A stretch of 64,000 nucleotides of DNA. It comes from Xiphias gladius (Eukaryota > Chordata > Actinopteri > Istiophoriformes > Xiphiidae). Under the pieces are notes generated by a model. It worked only from the letters and a program-made list of their open reading frames with translations, made no database searches and was not told where the DNA came from. Location of the stretch: NCBI RefSeq assembly GCF_016859285.1, contig NC_053414.1, positions 29,126,005 through 29,190,004 on the forward strand. Direction: 5' to 3'. A program made the translations under genes and the position numbers. Positions 21,301-33,677 of this stretch are shown one piece after another. Numbering within the stretch: position 1 is the stretch's first letter; every line of letters starts with the position of its first letter.

Positions 21301-24300
21301 TCAGTACACCCACTCTGTCTTATGTTCTACTTGGCACGCAAGTTTGGAAGCTACAGTACATAACTGATACTTAAACATCAGTAGAAATAAAAATGTCACC
21401 CAAGTTCAAATATTGAGCAAGGAGCAGTTGTTTATAATCTGAATGAATACTATACACAAGTTGTAGCAGTTGTCAGGCTTCTGCTTGTCCAGTTCTGACA
21501 ATTCTAACCAGATAGTTCCTTGGCTATCACAAAGTAGGATGAAACTGAAACTAGGTTCCTGCAGTCAGAATGCAGATTAAAATGACCCAGTATCTGAAAA
21601 TGTTTCTGACTTTCTGGATTTGTCCTTTAAAGGTGCAGTTCCACTAATTTAAAAAAAACAAAAAAAAGCAAAACGAAACAGCGGCCGACCGGGATTGGTC
21701 CCGGTATGCCCGATGGCCAGTCCGACTATGAAGGTTTGTGTTGTACCTCGGTGGTGCGCGCACATAGTTTGCTGGCAGATTGAATATCAATAGGTGATAA
21801 AAATCTATCTCACGTAATCTTAGCTAGTTAAATCTACCTTTCTCTTTCTTCTCTTTCCTTTTCTCTTTTTTATCTCTCTTTACAATCGCCTCGGCCGGGT
21901 GTCGCCACGTATCTCCCCTTCCCGTTATCATTGTTACAAATTAAAAGCCCTTTGCAGAGTTTTGTAATTGTGACTTCATGACATTGCAGCAGCGGCAATA
22001 ATTTAGTGGAAACAGTGATGCATCTTTGTTTTGTGAAGTTGCAGTAAAAGCCTGCTGAGGATAAGTCCTACAAACTTAGTCAGTGAGTTAGATCAGTTCC
22101 AGTGAAGGAATCAATGCAGCTTCTGTATAAAAACCCATCTGATGTTGGATTATTATGAAACTCACGCACCAGTTTAAGAGAAGTAGCCACAGTAAGAGGA
22201 CAACACATTCCGGCTCAGTTAATGTGATGAAAGCTTACGCTCAAGTCAAGAGCCTGTGTTTAGAGGTCTGGGGACAACAGAGCAGTGACTCTAAACATGG
22301 TGGCCTGCACCCAGAGGACTGCTAGATAATTATAGAGGCCTGTGGATTTATTCAATAGAAAGAAAACTCAGGCTTATAAATGTATTATTATAATGTGTAT
22401 AGTATCATGTATTTATTTTTGTTATTGTAAATACTAAATAGTTTAAATCCGTAGGCATTCGCCGATAGTGTTAGTGGAAATGTTTCAGCACAGAGGTTTA
22501 GGGAGTTGAAGGCGGGCATGGAGGGAGAGATGTGAGGCAAAGTTGTTGCATGAGGTGAAAGGGACAGGGGCATGCAGATGTCCTAAAAACATTGGGAAGT
22601 TAATTATTTCAGTTTGACTGCTCATTTGGCCCATGTATAAAGGCCGGTTTTCAGACCAACTTTAGCCCCGTGTGAAAAAACGCAGCCCCGTTATTCATTC
22701 AAATGGAGCCAGTTCATTGACACAGCAAGGGTGTGAAGGTCGGTTCTGGCAGAACAATGCGGGGTCGTCTGGCTAAAAAGTTGAACCAGGCTCAATTCTT
22801 GCTGCAACGCATTAACAATGTCTGTCAGCATGGTGCTGCACTGGCCAAATTACTTAAAACCTCAATGCCATATTTCTCCTGTTTACGTTGCAATTGTCGT
22901 AGTTGCCACTGCGATAACTTTCTAGTTATAAAATCCTATGTGTGAGTATTACTAACTGCTGTGCAGTGTTTTGCCGTCTGCTAACCCTTTTAAGCATCTG
23001 TTACTCACTGTGGACTGGAGCATATTTCCATGTCTCACCAGTAAAACAACACACCCCACAGACGCAGCCCCTTGCGCTGTTTTAACACAGGGCTGTTTTT
23101 GGTCTGAATCCCCCCTAACGCGTCCAGCAGTTCCAGCAGCAGCAGTGCCTGTGACACAGCTTATGGAGACATTTATACTACTTTAAAACCCTCAGCGCCA
23201 GATTACCACAATTTATGTCAAAAATTACACTTCTTCTCAGAAGCATAACTCAGTCAAATCTGAACACAACACATTTTTTATTATTTTTAGATTCAGCGTG
23301 ACTTACTCTGTCTGACGATATTGTTTCCAATAAATTACTAAACGTCCATAAATCCCCATAGAAATTATAGAAAAAAACTGAATCCAGTAATCCAGTGATA
23401 GTTGTCTGTACGTCCATGGGTATACTGCAAACAGGAACTGCTAGTTGCTAGATTTGTATACTTTTAGTTGTGCCAGTTTGCCAAATTGTAAACAAACAGA
23501 GGCCAAAAGAAAATTGCGCTCAAGTTGTAACCCACAGCTAACTGTCTTGGCTCCGAGGCAATATATGCATGTATATTGTTACTATAGTGAGGCGTTGCGT
23601 GGGCGGCGCACTCGTCTTCATATTGTTTGAATGGAGGCCCACATTGTCACACTATGAAAACCCCTTTGAATATGCACCCTGTGACACAGGAAATGCTTTT
23701 TAAGGGGTCACAAGCTAACAAAAAAACAAACAAACATTGGGACTACTTTTATAGGGTGATAAATTAAGGAGATTAAGGTAAATATGAAAGCTAGAAAGGC
23801 ACTTGTTGTGTATGTGCATGCAGCAGCGGAAGTTTGTGTGTGTGAGTGTGTGCAGGTGAGCAGGTATACATATACAGTATGTGCTTGGTTAAAGGGGCAC
23901 TCTGACATTTTGGAAAATCTGTTAGGTGGTCATTTTACACAGAGTCTGATGAGAAGATGGACATTAATGTTTCACAAAATGTTGCAGGTTGCCAGAGCCG
24001 CGCAATATTAATGTTTCACGTCATGATCTTGAACAAGAAATATTGATTATAGTACGTTGTAGTCAATCCTAATTGACTCCGGAAAAAACGACTAAAGATA
24101 GAGCATCAGGTAAAACCCTGTTGGTTTTGAGAATGATTTAACACGTAATATTACAAATACCAGGTTGAAAAGCTTACTATTTTTGATTTTATTTATCAGA
24201 TTACTGTGTGTTTGTTTGCCTGGGTTTCTATGGTGATAAAGCCCAGTTACACTCACACACTTACAGTAGACGAGAGCTCTCACATGAACGTTCTTCACAT

Positions 24301-27300
24301 CAGTGACGTTCGCCACACATTGTTGATAAAATGATGATATTAAAACATCACTCAGCCCAAGTGTTCCTTTAAAGCAGTTTGTGTTACTTAATGACGAGGG
24401 ATTTCCTGTTGCTAATAACTGGCAGTTCATTCATCTCTGTGATAATGTTTCCCAAGTAAACCAAGGATGGATAAAGAGCTTTTTTATCTTTATGCTCAGC
24501 GTTAAGGAGTTAAATGGCAAAAAAAACTAACAAAATATTGACTTGGTATTGCTGCATTTTATCTGGAGTTCTCCTAATGATAGCATCACTGTGACTATCG
24601 ACAATGAAGATAATATCGATGCCCGTGCTTTTGTTGTCTGTGGAGATTCACAGTCATCCTGGTCATGGTATTTCTTAGTGCTATACGAAGGCAGCTGGAC
24701 TTGCTTGAGGTTCTTGAAGACGTTCCATCTGTCATCAGAATAACTTTTTCAGCTTTTTTTTTTTTTCCTTTTTTGCTTTCTAACAGGAGACCTGGAAGCC
24801 TTTAAGAAGCAGGCCTTTGTTCTGAAGGAGGGAGTTGAATACAAAATAAAGATCAGCTTTAAGGTGAGGGCTGCTGTAGCTGCTGTTATAAACAGGCAAT
24901 AGCTGTTTGCATGGAATAGGAGTATTTGTCCTTGTTATTTGCTGCCATTATGAAAATGTCTCTGTCCCAATACATCAGTCAGAGTTGATTCAATTTAACA
25001 GTAATAATAATGTTTTCAGATCTCTGATATTTGGGTCAATGAACAGAAGTCAAAGTCAATATGTGTCTTTTTCAAAAAATTCTAGCACATAATCCACTTG
25101 TTAGCAAATTGCTGTTTTAATGTTGGAGGCACAATTGGTAATATGGCCATGACATTACAGTTTGTAATACATGTAAAGTACAGCAAAGAGACCCTAAATT
25201 TAACTTGATGCTTTGAGACCGAACGCTTTTATACGAATAAAGGGACGATATTTCCCACAGTAAACTGTAGCTGAGTCTGGAATGAGCCCCATGACAAAAA
25301 CGTAGAGGCAGCAGTTGCAAAAGCTCTGCAAGTAGTATCCCAGTCCTTATGCAGATTTTAAGACCATTAGAAGACAATTAAGCGATCATACTACATTAAA
25401 AAATCCCAGGAAGTATCCAGTCTCATCATATAATCCCGCTCTGCTCACAGCAAATATTTTTCTGGAGCAGGAGTCGAGTGGTAGAGAAAAAAGAAAATTC
25501 ACCGTTTAGTTATTTTGTGACAGCTCAATGAAAGAAACGGATGAAATACAAATCAGGATACTAGTTGAATATTTTTTTTCAATCTCAGTTATAATTCATG
25601 GACATTTTTTTCTCAAGTCTTTCTAAATTTCTTCTGGTTATTACCAAAATGTAGAACGTGCCATTTTGGGATGTGTCTTTAACAGTGTTTGTGTCTCCTC
25701 AGGTGAACAGAGAGATTGTTTCAGGTCTGAAGTATGTGCAGCAGACATACAGGAAAGGAATGAAGAGTGAGTGAACAATTTCTCTTGACCCTTTTGAAAT
25801 TAGCTCAATATTTAGCAAATCATTACCTTTTTTTTGCTGCAATGTCTGGAAATTAGCTCTGGCCAAATGGTTGCCCAGTTAAATATTGAGTATCAGTTGA
25901 CCACCTGGAAATAATGGAAACAACTTCTCATTAAAGTCCAGCTACAATCTACTGTTCTGTCCTTGGCTGGTGGTGACACGGACTAAATGCCAGACACAGA
26001 AACAGTCGGACTTTGAACAACAACCAACATTAGCTTTCTAGCTAATGTCTCTACAAGCATGGACACCTGTCTTATGTTGCACTTTGGCTTGCTGAATGAG
26101 CTACCAAAGAAACAGGGTGTGCTACCAGTCTCAGTTTTGCAGGCTAGTTAGCTGATTATTAGCTGTAGCACATTGAACAGCTTAAAAACCTCCCTGCAAA
26201 TGTCAACATCAGTCAGTTTAGATGCTAAATTTGTCATTTCCTCATTTCTGACCCTTTAGATCTGCCTTTTAATTATCAAAAAATACTTGCAATATTTTGT
26301 CAGATCCTTTTGATGTGATTTTCGTCTTTACTGCAAAAAGTCACAGGTTAAACATGGAAATTAAATTTAAAAAATCAGTGAAACACAAATCTATAAGAAG
26401 GAAATTTTGAGTTGAGATGTCAGGGACTCAGCACATGGGTTCAGAAAAATGAAGATATACTGAGAACACTCACCAAGCACTGTATTAGGAGCACCTGTAC
26501 ACCTGCTTATTCATCCTATCAGCCAATCATGTTGCAGCAGCGCAGTGCATAAAATCCTGCAGATACAGATCAGGAGCTTCAGTTAATGTTCACATCGAGC
26601 ATCAGAATGGCGTGATTATTGGCGCCAGACAGGCTGGTTTTCCAACAAAGTAGTCTCTAGAGCTTCTTCAGAATGGTGCCAAAAACAAAAAACATCCAGT
26701 GAGCAGCAGCTCTGTGGATGGAGACGCTTGTTGATGAGAAAGGTCAGAGGAGAACAGCCAGACTGGTTGGAGCTGACAAATCTGCAGAGATGATGTGATG
26801 CAATCTTGTGGAATCCAGGCCACGAAGAACTGACACTGTTTTGAGAGCAAAAGGAGGAGCTACCCAGTATTAGTGTGGTGTTCCTAATAAAGTGCTCGCT
26901 GAGTGGATAGAGTGTAAGGATATAATGTACACCATCCGTTACACCTCTGGAACACATTATGTTCATGCTTATGAATCATTTTTTAGCAAATGAGTATTAA
27001 AATGAGTTGCTGTGACTTTGTTAGCTCTCACTCAGTAAGGTAACTATAATATCTGCACTCGCAAAGTCCTAAAACCTTTTTATAAATCAATTTTATTCTT
27101 AAATGAATTCAAAGAAATAAACCAAACCAAAAAAAACCTTGGAAAAAATATAGGTTTGTGTTTTCACCGCACTTGTAAAATGTTGGTGCACAATAAGCAA
27201 GGCTGAAAACTGGCCCATGGTTCAAACTAAGCACTGACCCCTGGTGTACACAAAAGCAGTTTCTTAACGTCCTTTTTCATCTGTTAACAGTCGATACATC

Positions 27301-27490
27301 AGACTACATGGTGGGCAGTTACGGGCCTCGTCCCGCTGAATATGACTTCCTGACCACGATGGAGGAGGCTCCTAAAGGCGTGCTGGCCCGTGGCAACTAT
27401 GTCATCAAATCCAAGTTTACTGACGACGACAAGCACGACCACCTGTCCTGGGAGTGGAACCTCAACATCAAGAAAGACTGGAAAGACTAA
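18375..27490 (+). CDS. arhgdia: Rho GDP-dissociation inhibitor alpha
   Basis: Cytosolic chaperone that extracts prenylated Rho, Rac and Cdc42 from membranes and keeps them GDP-bound. Coding exons: 18375-18561, 20239-20322, 24787-24863, 25703-25766, 27291-27490, with consistent phases. They give 203 aa against 204 in human. Residues 1-62 form the flexible regulatory arm ([20 protein letters not shown], then the [17 protein letters not shown] helix). From about residue 63 the immunoglobulin-like lipid-binding domain runs through [34 protein letters not shown] and the end [17 protein letters not shown], all close to the mammalian protein. The start is fixed by the conserved N-terminus three bases after an acceptor. 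The terminal exon carries a roughly 1.8 kb 3' UTR. Confidence 0.97.
20860..20965 (+). repeat. Possible tRNA-derived SINE fragment
   Basis: GGCCTAGATTTGATTCCATCC resembles a pol III B-box context. It is followed by pyrimidine-rich CTGTGTCTCCCTTCCCCTGCAT, as in many fish tRNA-SINEs. Weak and incomplete; located in arhgdia intron 3. Confidence 0.3.
26467..26905. mobile_element. Deleted Tc1-like transposon copy in arhgdia intron
   Basis: The ends CACTCACCAAGCACTGTATT (26467) and the inverse of AATAAAGTGCTCGCTGAGTG (ending 26905) form terminal inverted repeats of about 29 bp with few mismatches. The interior retains stretches of a transposase N-terminal region known from many fish genomes (words such as GCCAGACAGGCTGG and TCAGAGGAGAACAGCCAGACTGG). 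It is collapsed to 439 bp with no open frame. The superfamily assignment is from memory of this repeat. Confidence 0.6.
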
Positions 27491-29298
27491 AAGAGGCCTT
27501 TGTGTTTGGGAGGTCGAGGGAATCAAAATCCCTCAGCCCCGTGCGTTCCTCAGCCGCTCCTCTCATCCCCACCCTGTGTCCGCCATTTCTGCCTTCTTTG
27601 TTTTTACTTTGTCGTGCATTTCATTGCTCTCATGCCTTAGTTCCCACTTCGCTGTCCTAACACCCCGGCGTCCTTCCAGCCTCTCTGTCAGCATTGGTAG
27701 CAGCAGCAGTAGCAGCAACCCCCCCCACCCCACCCAGTCCGTCCAACATGTCCCTACCTGCCCGAAGTTTCATTGGTCGCACACGAGCCACCACTGCTCA
27801 CCAACCTACCATCCTCCCTCAGTCCAACCAACCCCCCACCCCCCCAATGAGCTGTGCCACGTAGCACCTTACTCTTTCACACCCGAGCCCTTTTCTTTTT
27901 TCCCCTTTTTTTGCTGCTTGAAGAGATTAACCCCACCTTCCAACTTTCCAGAATGGTGTCTTCCTCTCAGTATCAAGTACATGTGGAAAAGCAACTGTAC
28001 AATCAACTTTTGTTTGCCTTTTTTATATAATTGTATCAATGGTTGTGTAATGTGACTGTATTCACATCACTGTTAATCAGCTGTTGTGTTCATAGCAGGC
28101 CCCACCACATCCACCTGCCCCCCTTGCTACATTCAGCATTCCTTTGCTTGACTACTTGCTTGCTGTCTTTTGATATAATTACCAGTACCTGCCTTGTAAA
28201 AACAATTCATTCAGAGCTGCTCTTCAGCGCCTCCCTCTCTTCCCTAAATGTGTTCACCCACTCCCCTTTAGAGGGGGACTGGGGCCAAAGTGAACAAGGG
28301 AGTCAAAAGTATAAGGATAAAAAAAAAAAAGAAAAAAAAAAGCTGCCTTATGTATCGACTAATGTCTAAGCTTACTCATGTCTGTTTAGCATGCCTTGTG
28401 TGTACGAGCAGCGCTTTCTATCAAGTATTCTGTATATCAAGGGCTTACTCTCGCTACCAACTAATCTGTAGCCCTGTTGTAGGGGAGACTGTTTATACAG
28501 GTTACTCAGATACAGCTCTGCACACACCCACTGCCCCCCCAAAAAAAAATAAACCAACCTTGTAATTGGAGGGGACTGAATGTCAAGAATCAGAGAATCG
28601 AAACCAAACCCAGTGAAAATCATTATTGGCACTCTTGTTCCTTTTAGCCATGAGGCCTTAGCACTAACTATGATCATGTGGAGATAAACAGCGACCAACA
28701 TTACTAATTTAGACTTTTTTTTATTTCTTGTTCCTCCTTTGCCTTAATGTACATCATTCCCCTACAAAGCCACCCCCCACCCCCCCCACCCCGCTTGTTC
28801 AGATAGCTTCATAACTCGTAGCCCACAGTCAGGAGATCCCAAGTGTGGAGTAGTACCAGAGAAAGCACAGAAGGAGGCTGAGCCAGGCACCGTCTGCTGC
28901 TGCCGGAGACCTCGACGGTGTCTGGCCTCACCCACAGACAGACACTGGCAGTGAAGGGAAAAATACTGACCAGGCCTTCAGCCTTTTTACCCAGTGGCCC
29001 TCTCCGAAAGAGACCTCAGTGACATGAAGGGTCAAGCGACACTACTAGAGAAACACGTGCTCAATATTTTATCAGGGAGCAGAGTTTTAAAACACAACTG
29101 ACCGGTCACATTAAATTGAAATCAACTTGTACTGTACCAGAACATATGGATGTAATACTTTTTTTTTTTTTCTTCTGATAATGATAACTGTGTATTCCTG
29201 CTCCATACATTCCTTCACATTGTACAGTTTCTATGAAAACGCTGGCATGCTGGTGGGGTTGTATATTCTATCATCATTTGTGATTGCTCTTCTCGGTC
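27491..29298 (+). other. arhgdia 3' untranslated region
   Basis: Runs from the stop codon to the AATAAA signal. It is rich in C and T, with C-homopolymer runs near 27720-27727 and 28771-28790. A 221-codon open frame at 27390-28055 overlaps the coding exon in another frame and is low-complexity (Ser/Pro/His rich), so it is not called as a gene. Confidence 0.6.
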
Positions 29299-29304
29299 AA
29301 TAAA
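29299..29304 (+). terminator. arhgdia polyadenylation signal
   Basis: AATAAA about 1.8 kb after the arhgdia stop, followed by TTTTGCT-rich sequence. It closes a long 3' UTR that contains several C-rich runs. The length is comparable to long mammalian forms of the gene, but use of this site is inferred. Confidence 0.6.
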
Positions 29305-29929
29305 GATTTTGCTCAACTTGGCCTCGAACATTGTGATGTTTTGCAGATAAGTAGAGCTGATTTAACCCTTGCCAAATACTGTGTATTTTTTCACTGTAGT
29401 TTTACAGTTTATTTAAGTGTGTGTAATTGTGTTGATAAGGGGAGATTTCAGCAGTTTCACGCATACAAATAATTTAATTCTTGATGAGGAGTACTGCTCA
29501 TACTGCTTATGGAGGTGCAATACTTAATTGGAGTCTTGCATACATATATTGTTTTTAAAACATTTAACAATTTCTAGTCATTCATACAGGAAATCACTTA
29601 TTTTCACTTTTGCGGCTACATTTTGATTTAAACGCATTTTACACACGTTGCCTCAAATTTGAGATACATTTAACATGGAAACTGTTTTAATCAGAGCAGT
29701 CGGAGCCAGGAAGGTTAAAGCTGAGGGCGTCTGGCTTGAGCTTAAAAGAGTAACCCAGATGTAGTATCACACTCCTAAAACATTATAAGACTCACAATGG
29801 CAAGCAGCACCACCACTTGTTAAAACCCAGTGCTTACATTATCCAAACTGCAACTCAACCACCAGCAGTTCATTCAAGAGATTCAAGCCTACTATGCCAG
29901 TAGCAGCTAATGTAGCCTCCGGCAGAGAT

Positions 29930-30140
29930 GAGAGCAGGCGACAGGGGTCGTGTAAGTTCGCCCCTTTCTAACTCCACACCACCAGATTTTCTACTTTTCA
30001 AACTTGTGGTCTTCAGACCAAACTGCTGCTGACTCAATTGACATCACTTGAGGCAATTTATGAAAGCAGACTTTACAAAGCTTTACTACTTTTTCTCACA
30101 GCAGAACTCCGTAACTGCTGGAGACAGACTTTGATGTGGA
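29930..30140 (-). repeat. Interspersed repeat family X, copy 1 (inverted)
   Basis: The inverse complement shares ATTGCCTCAAGTGATGTCA, TTGAGTCA, then GTGTGGAG.T.GAAAG.GG.GAAC.TAC and ACCCC with 52860-53110 in collinear order. Non-coding. The family was not identified. Confidence 0.6.
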
Positions 30141-30289
30141 AAAATCAGTGGCTCCATTCTAAATTGCCCCAGTCATGTCCACATGAAACTGGTTGAGCAC
30201 GATAATCCATATCCTTTGTATGTAAACTTGACCCTGACAAAATACAGGATTTTGTAAGGGAAATATCAATATTCAATGTTCAATATTTT

Positions 30290-30430
30290 TGATAAGGAGA
30301 TGTGACCAAGATATGTACTGAGTGGGACATCTTGCAGTGCTCTCTAGTGGACAGACCATAGAATTTCTACTGCTTGTAGATTACCTCAAAAATGTTTTTG
30401 GCATTCCTCATTACTTTTCAGCCTACATAT
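30290..30430 (+). repeat. Interspersed repeat family Y, copy 1
   Basis: TGTGACCAAGATATGTACTG, CAGTGCTCTCTAGTGGA, then TAGATTACCTCAAAAATGTTTTTGGCATT are collinear with 36760-36890. Confidence 0.6.
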
Positions 30431-31313
30431 TCACCAATATATCTGCAATAAGGCAATATTGACAAATATATTGGCTGGGCTCTGGTGTCGAAACCAGTTT
30501 TTTTCTCATCTCTACACTCTACACTACAATAACATAAGCTAAAGATAATGTTCAGTCATTTGTGAAAAGCAAACGGTCAAAAACTAAAGGACGTAAAACA
30601 GCCATCATCATTTATGCCAAAACTGTATTTCATACTTAACAGTGTACGTTTATCAAAGCAAAATAGAAATATTACTTACAAATGTATATCGAAAGGCACG
30701 GCATCAAAATACAATTTGACATGCAAGTTTTTTTAAACTGGAGTAAACATTCATAAGTTGACCCATCTGGCCTGTCTGTTGAACAATAACAGCCGTCCGT
30801 CACAGGGTGAATACTTAGCTTAGTGGTCGTTGCTTTTCAGAAGCATCCAGTCAAAATGGCAAAGTGAAATTACTACCGACTTACAGTACTAAGAACAGAA
30901 CATGCGTTCTCCATAACCTCAGGAAAGATCTGACATTTGTAACAAACATTTTCTGTAAGAATCCCCGTGAGCATGAGCTGCATCTGACATCCATGATCAG
31001 CCCCCAAGACTCTCCGTCCTTTGCACGACAGAGACCACAACACCACCTTTACATCAATGTCAGGACAGACAGCCCCTGTACATAAATATACATATTAAAT
31101 ATACATTCAGAGGAGAGAAATGAGCATGCAGATTTGGTCCACCTGTACAGCAGTCAGCTAAAACAGAAAGCATCGACCCAAGACTCATCCTGAGTAACAA
31201 CACTGAACGCATAAGTAAGGACATGCAAAACGAGGGCTGGTTTTTGGCACAGTTAAGTCTTTTTTTTGTTGTTGTCTTTTTCTAATAACTACCCCTACAC
31301 ATGACTGGCGTTT

Positions 31314-31737
31314 TTTATTTCTCCACCCTTCCAGAGGTGAAGAAAGCTATCTAAAACATTGCACAACACTCGCACCGTGCATGGCTTTAAGTCTCTTAAT
31401 ACAGATCTTTATACAAAGTATTGCAGAAGCAAAGCACATAAAATGTTCCAGTTAAAAAAATACAACAATAAAAACTTAATATAAAAGTGGATGTGTACAG
31501 GAACATCCTGTCGGTCCACAGGAGGTGCAGTTCAGCTTGTTATACAGTAGATCTGCCAAATCATAAAAGCCAGAACACAAGCTAATAACCCTGATATCTA
31601 TACGTTCTTCCAGTTACTGTTAAATGTGCTCTGCATGTGTTTGATGCTGCGTCTCTCTTCCTGGTTTGTGTCTTCTCAGGTGGGTAAAAGATAAATCCTG
31701 TAATACTCTTTATCTCCGTGTAGGTTTTTTTTCAGGT
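31314..31737 (-). other. ppp1r12c 3' UTR with candidate polyadenylation signal
   Basis: Sequence after the ppp1r12c stop, read leftward. AATAAA (plus-strand TTTATT at 31314-31319) lies about 420 bases beyond the stop. Further signals to the left are possible, so the 3' end may be longer. Confidence 0.45.
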
Positions 31738-33621
31738 CTATCTTGAGAGTTTGCTGATGACTCGAATGAGGGCGGCGTTCTCGTCCTTGAGCCTCTGGTT
31801 GTCTGCTTTGAGGTCCCCCAGAACCTGCAGAAACATTATTATACAATGGTGATTTTAGTTTTTACTCTTCTTAAACTCTGGAAATGTGGCACTCTTTATG
31901 AGGGCTGTTGTCATATTTATTCTTAGATGAGGCATTAACTGAGATTAAGATTGCCTGTGGTTTAGAAATGATGCATGATAAAGTTACCTTATGCCTCACA
32001 CAGGTGATTCAGACTAACAGGGAAGCGTGTTAAAAGAATGCTGCGGCTCTTAGAAAATGTATAGAAGAGGTAAAAAGGTTTCAGCTGCCGGATTTCTGAC
32101 TCTCCAGTTCAGCCAGTAAAACAATAAACAGTGCATGTTTTCTCATTAACCGTATACTCTACTTTAATTTCTGACACGGAGCCCGTCTTTGGTCACCTAA
32201 TGTCTGTATCGCCGCTCAGCAGACCGTTCAAATGCCTGGTTTTGAAGAGTTCACTACATTTCCTCTTGAAACGGCCGAATTTGGACTGAATGTAAAGGGG
32301 CCTTTAGTTACTAGAGGACATCCTAAACAACAGCCACACTCATTAACCTCAGGGTGTTTGCCGTGTGAAATTGTGCTTCTGCTCTTTTACCGTAAAGATG
32401 TCGCATTTCGTAAAAGTGTATGTAATATTTATGTTAATGGAGACGGTCTTTGTTTCAGACCAGTTAACTCAGCTGTGCTATAAAACACTGCAGGAAAGCT
32501 TGCATTCAATTTACAGTAGGAACTGGACGTACAAAATATCGATTCTTTGTTTCAGGCGACTGAGCACTTCACATGTCACCTGCCTACATTAGTGACAAAC
32601 TGACCACATGTCTGTGTTGCAGGTACTGGAAGAGTAGCGGAGCATTTATAAACACACGGTTGCTATAGCTGATGGCTTCAGCTTGTCAGATAATCAGTAA
32701 CGCTCCCCCTGCTGCCTTTATCATGTATGATGGTTTATCATGCGTCTTTAAGTCAAGTTTAAGGTGAGCACAGACAAACTTTCCCCCCTCAGCAGATGCA
32801 TCATTCTGCACATTGAAGCTCAAACACCTAAGATAAGTAACAAGAAGCAAAACACATTTCTTAGTGGTGGGGCATTTTAACTGAGCATGTTTTCTTGATG
32901 TGTTCGGCTCATGGCTCATTGATTGTTTACTGTTGTTGTGTAACTTGTAAGTCATTTTCTTTCCTTTATCATTTTCAGTTTTTATTCAGTTTCAATTTGA
33001 ATTTGTATCGCATTTGTTTATGTGGGACTCAGGAGAAATACAGGTCATCTGAGTAACATCTAAAACAAAACAAATAACTTCAGTTCTTTAAAACTTTACT
33101 TTGAAGTTTCAGTATGAGTTTTCGTCTGACGGCAGTACTTATTATGTAACAGTTGTAGTCACTGAAAATCATTTGGGATCAGAGTGTCAAATTATTGCAG
33201 TCAAATGAGTTCAGTACAGTAGTATTAGTATGGAAGTGAAGCTATGTACCTTCAGCTCACCCTCCAGTTCCACTGCTTTCCTTTGGAGGGCCAATTTTTC
33301 CTGTCAACAAAAAAGGGTGAAAATCATGAGGCTGCAAGAGCAAACATTTCCCCTGTTTTTATGCAACACTGTGCAGGTTTCTCTGACACATCTGACACCT
33401 TGGCTTCATGCTTTGCCAAACTTGTAGAGCTGCAGCGCTCACTCTCTGGTCTGGTGTACAGAAAATGGAGAGAAAATTTCGACCATGACAGCTTCACAGT
33501 TTGAAGCCACAACTCATGAACGGGGGAAAAAAAAAAAAAAAAAAAAGCTCCTATTTTTTCTGTGCCTTTGCAAAGCTTCTACTGGTGCACTGTAAAAAAA
33601 AAAGATACATATACATATATA

Positions 33622-33677
<56 letters not shown>

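Larger units (their letters stand above)
29305..31313. other. Region between the convergent arhgdia and ppp1r12c 3' ends
   Basis: No gene recognised. It contains two dispersed-repeat copies described separately (about 29930-30140 and 30290-30430). Confidence 0.5.

Noticed and set aside
21640-21760. CpG-rich island with GGTCCCGGTATGCCCGATGG
   Set aside because: Looks like part of a repeat, but neither ends nor family could be identified.
22640-23640. Possible DNA transposon bounded by ATTCAAATGGAG / TTTGAATGGAGG words
   Set aside because: The words are not a convincing inverted pair in the right orientation, and no target duplication was found.
27390-28055. 221-codon open frame starting inside the last arhgdia exon
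   Set aside because: Overlaps the conserved coding frame in another register and continues into low-complexity Ser/Pro/His-rich 3' UTR; no family resemblance.
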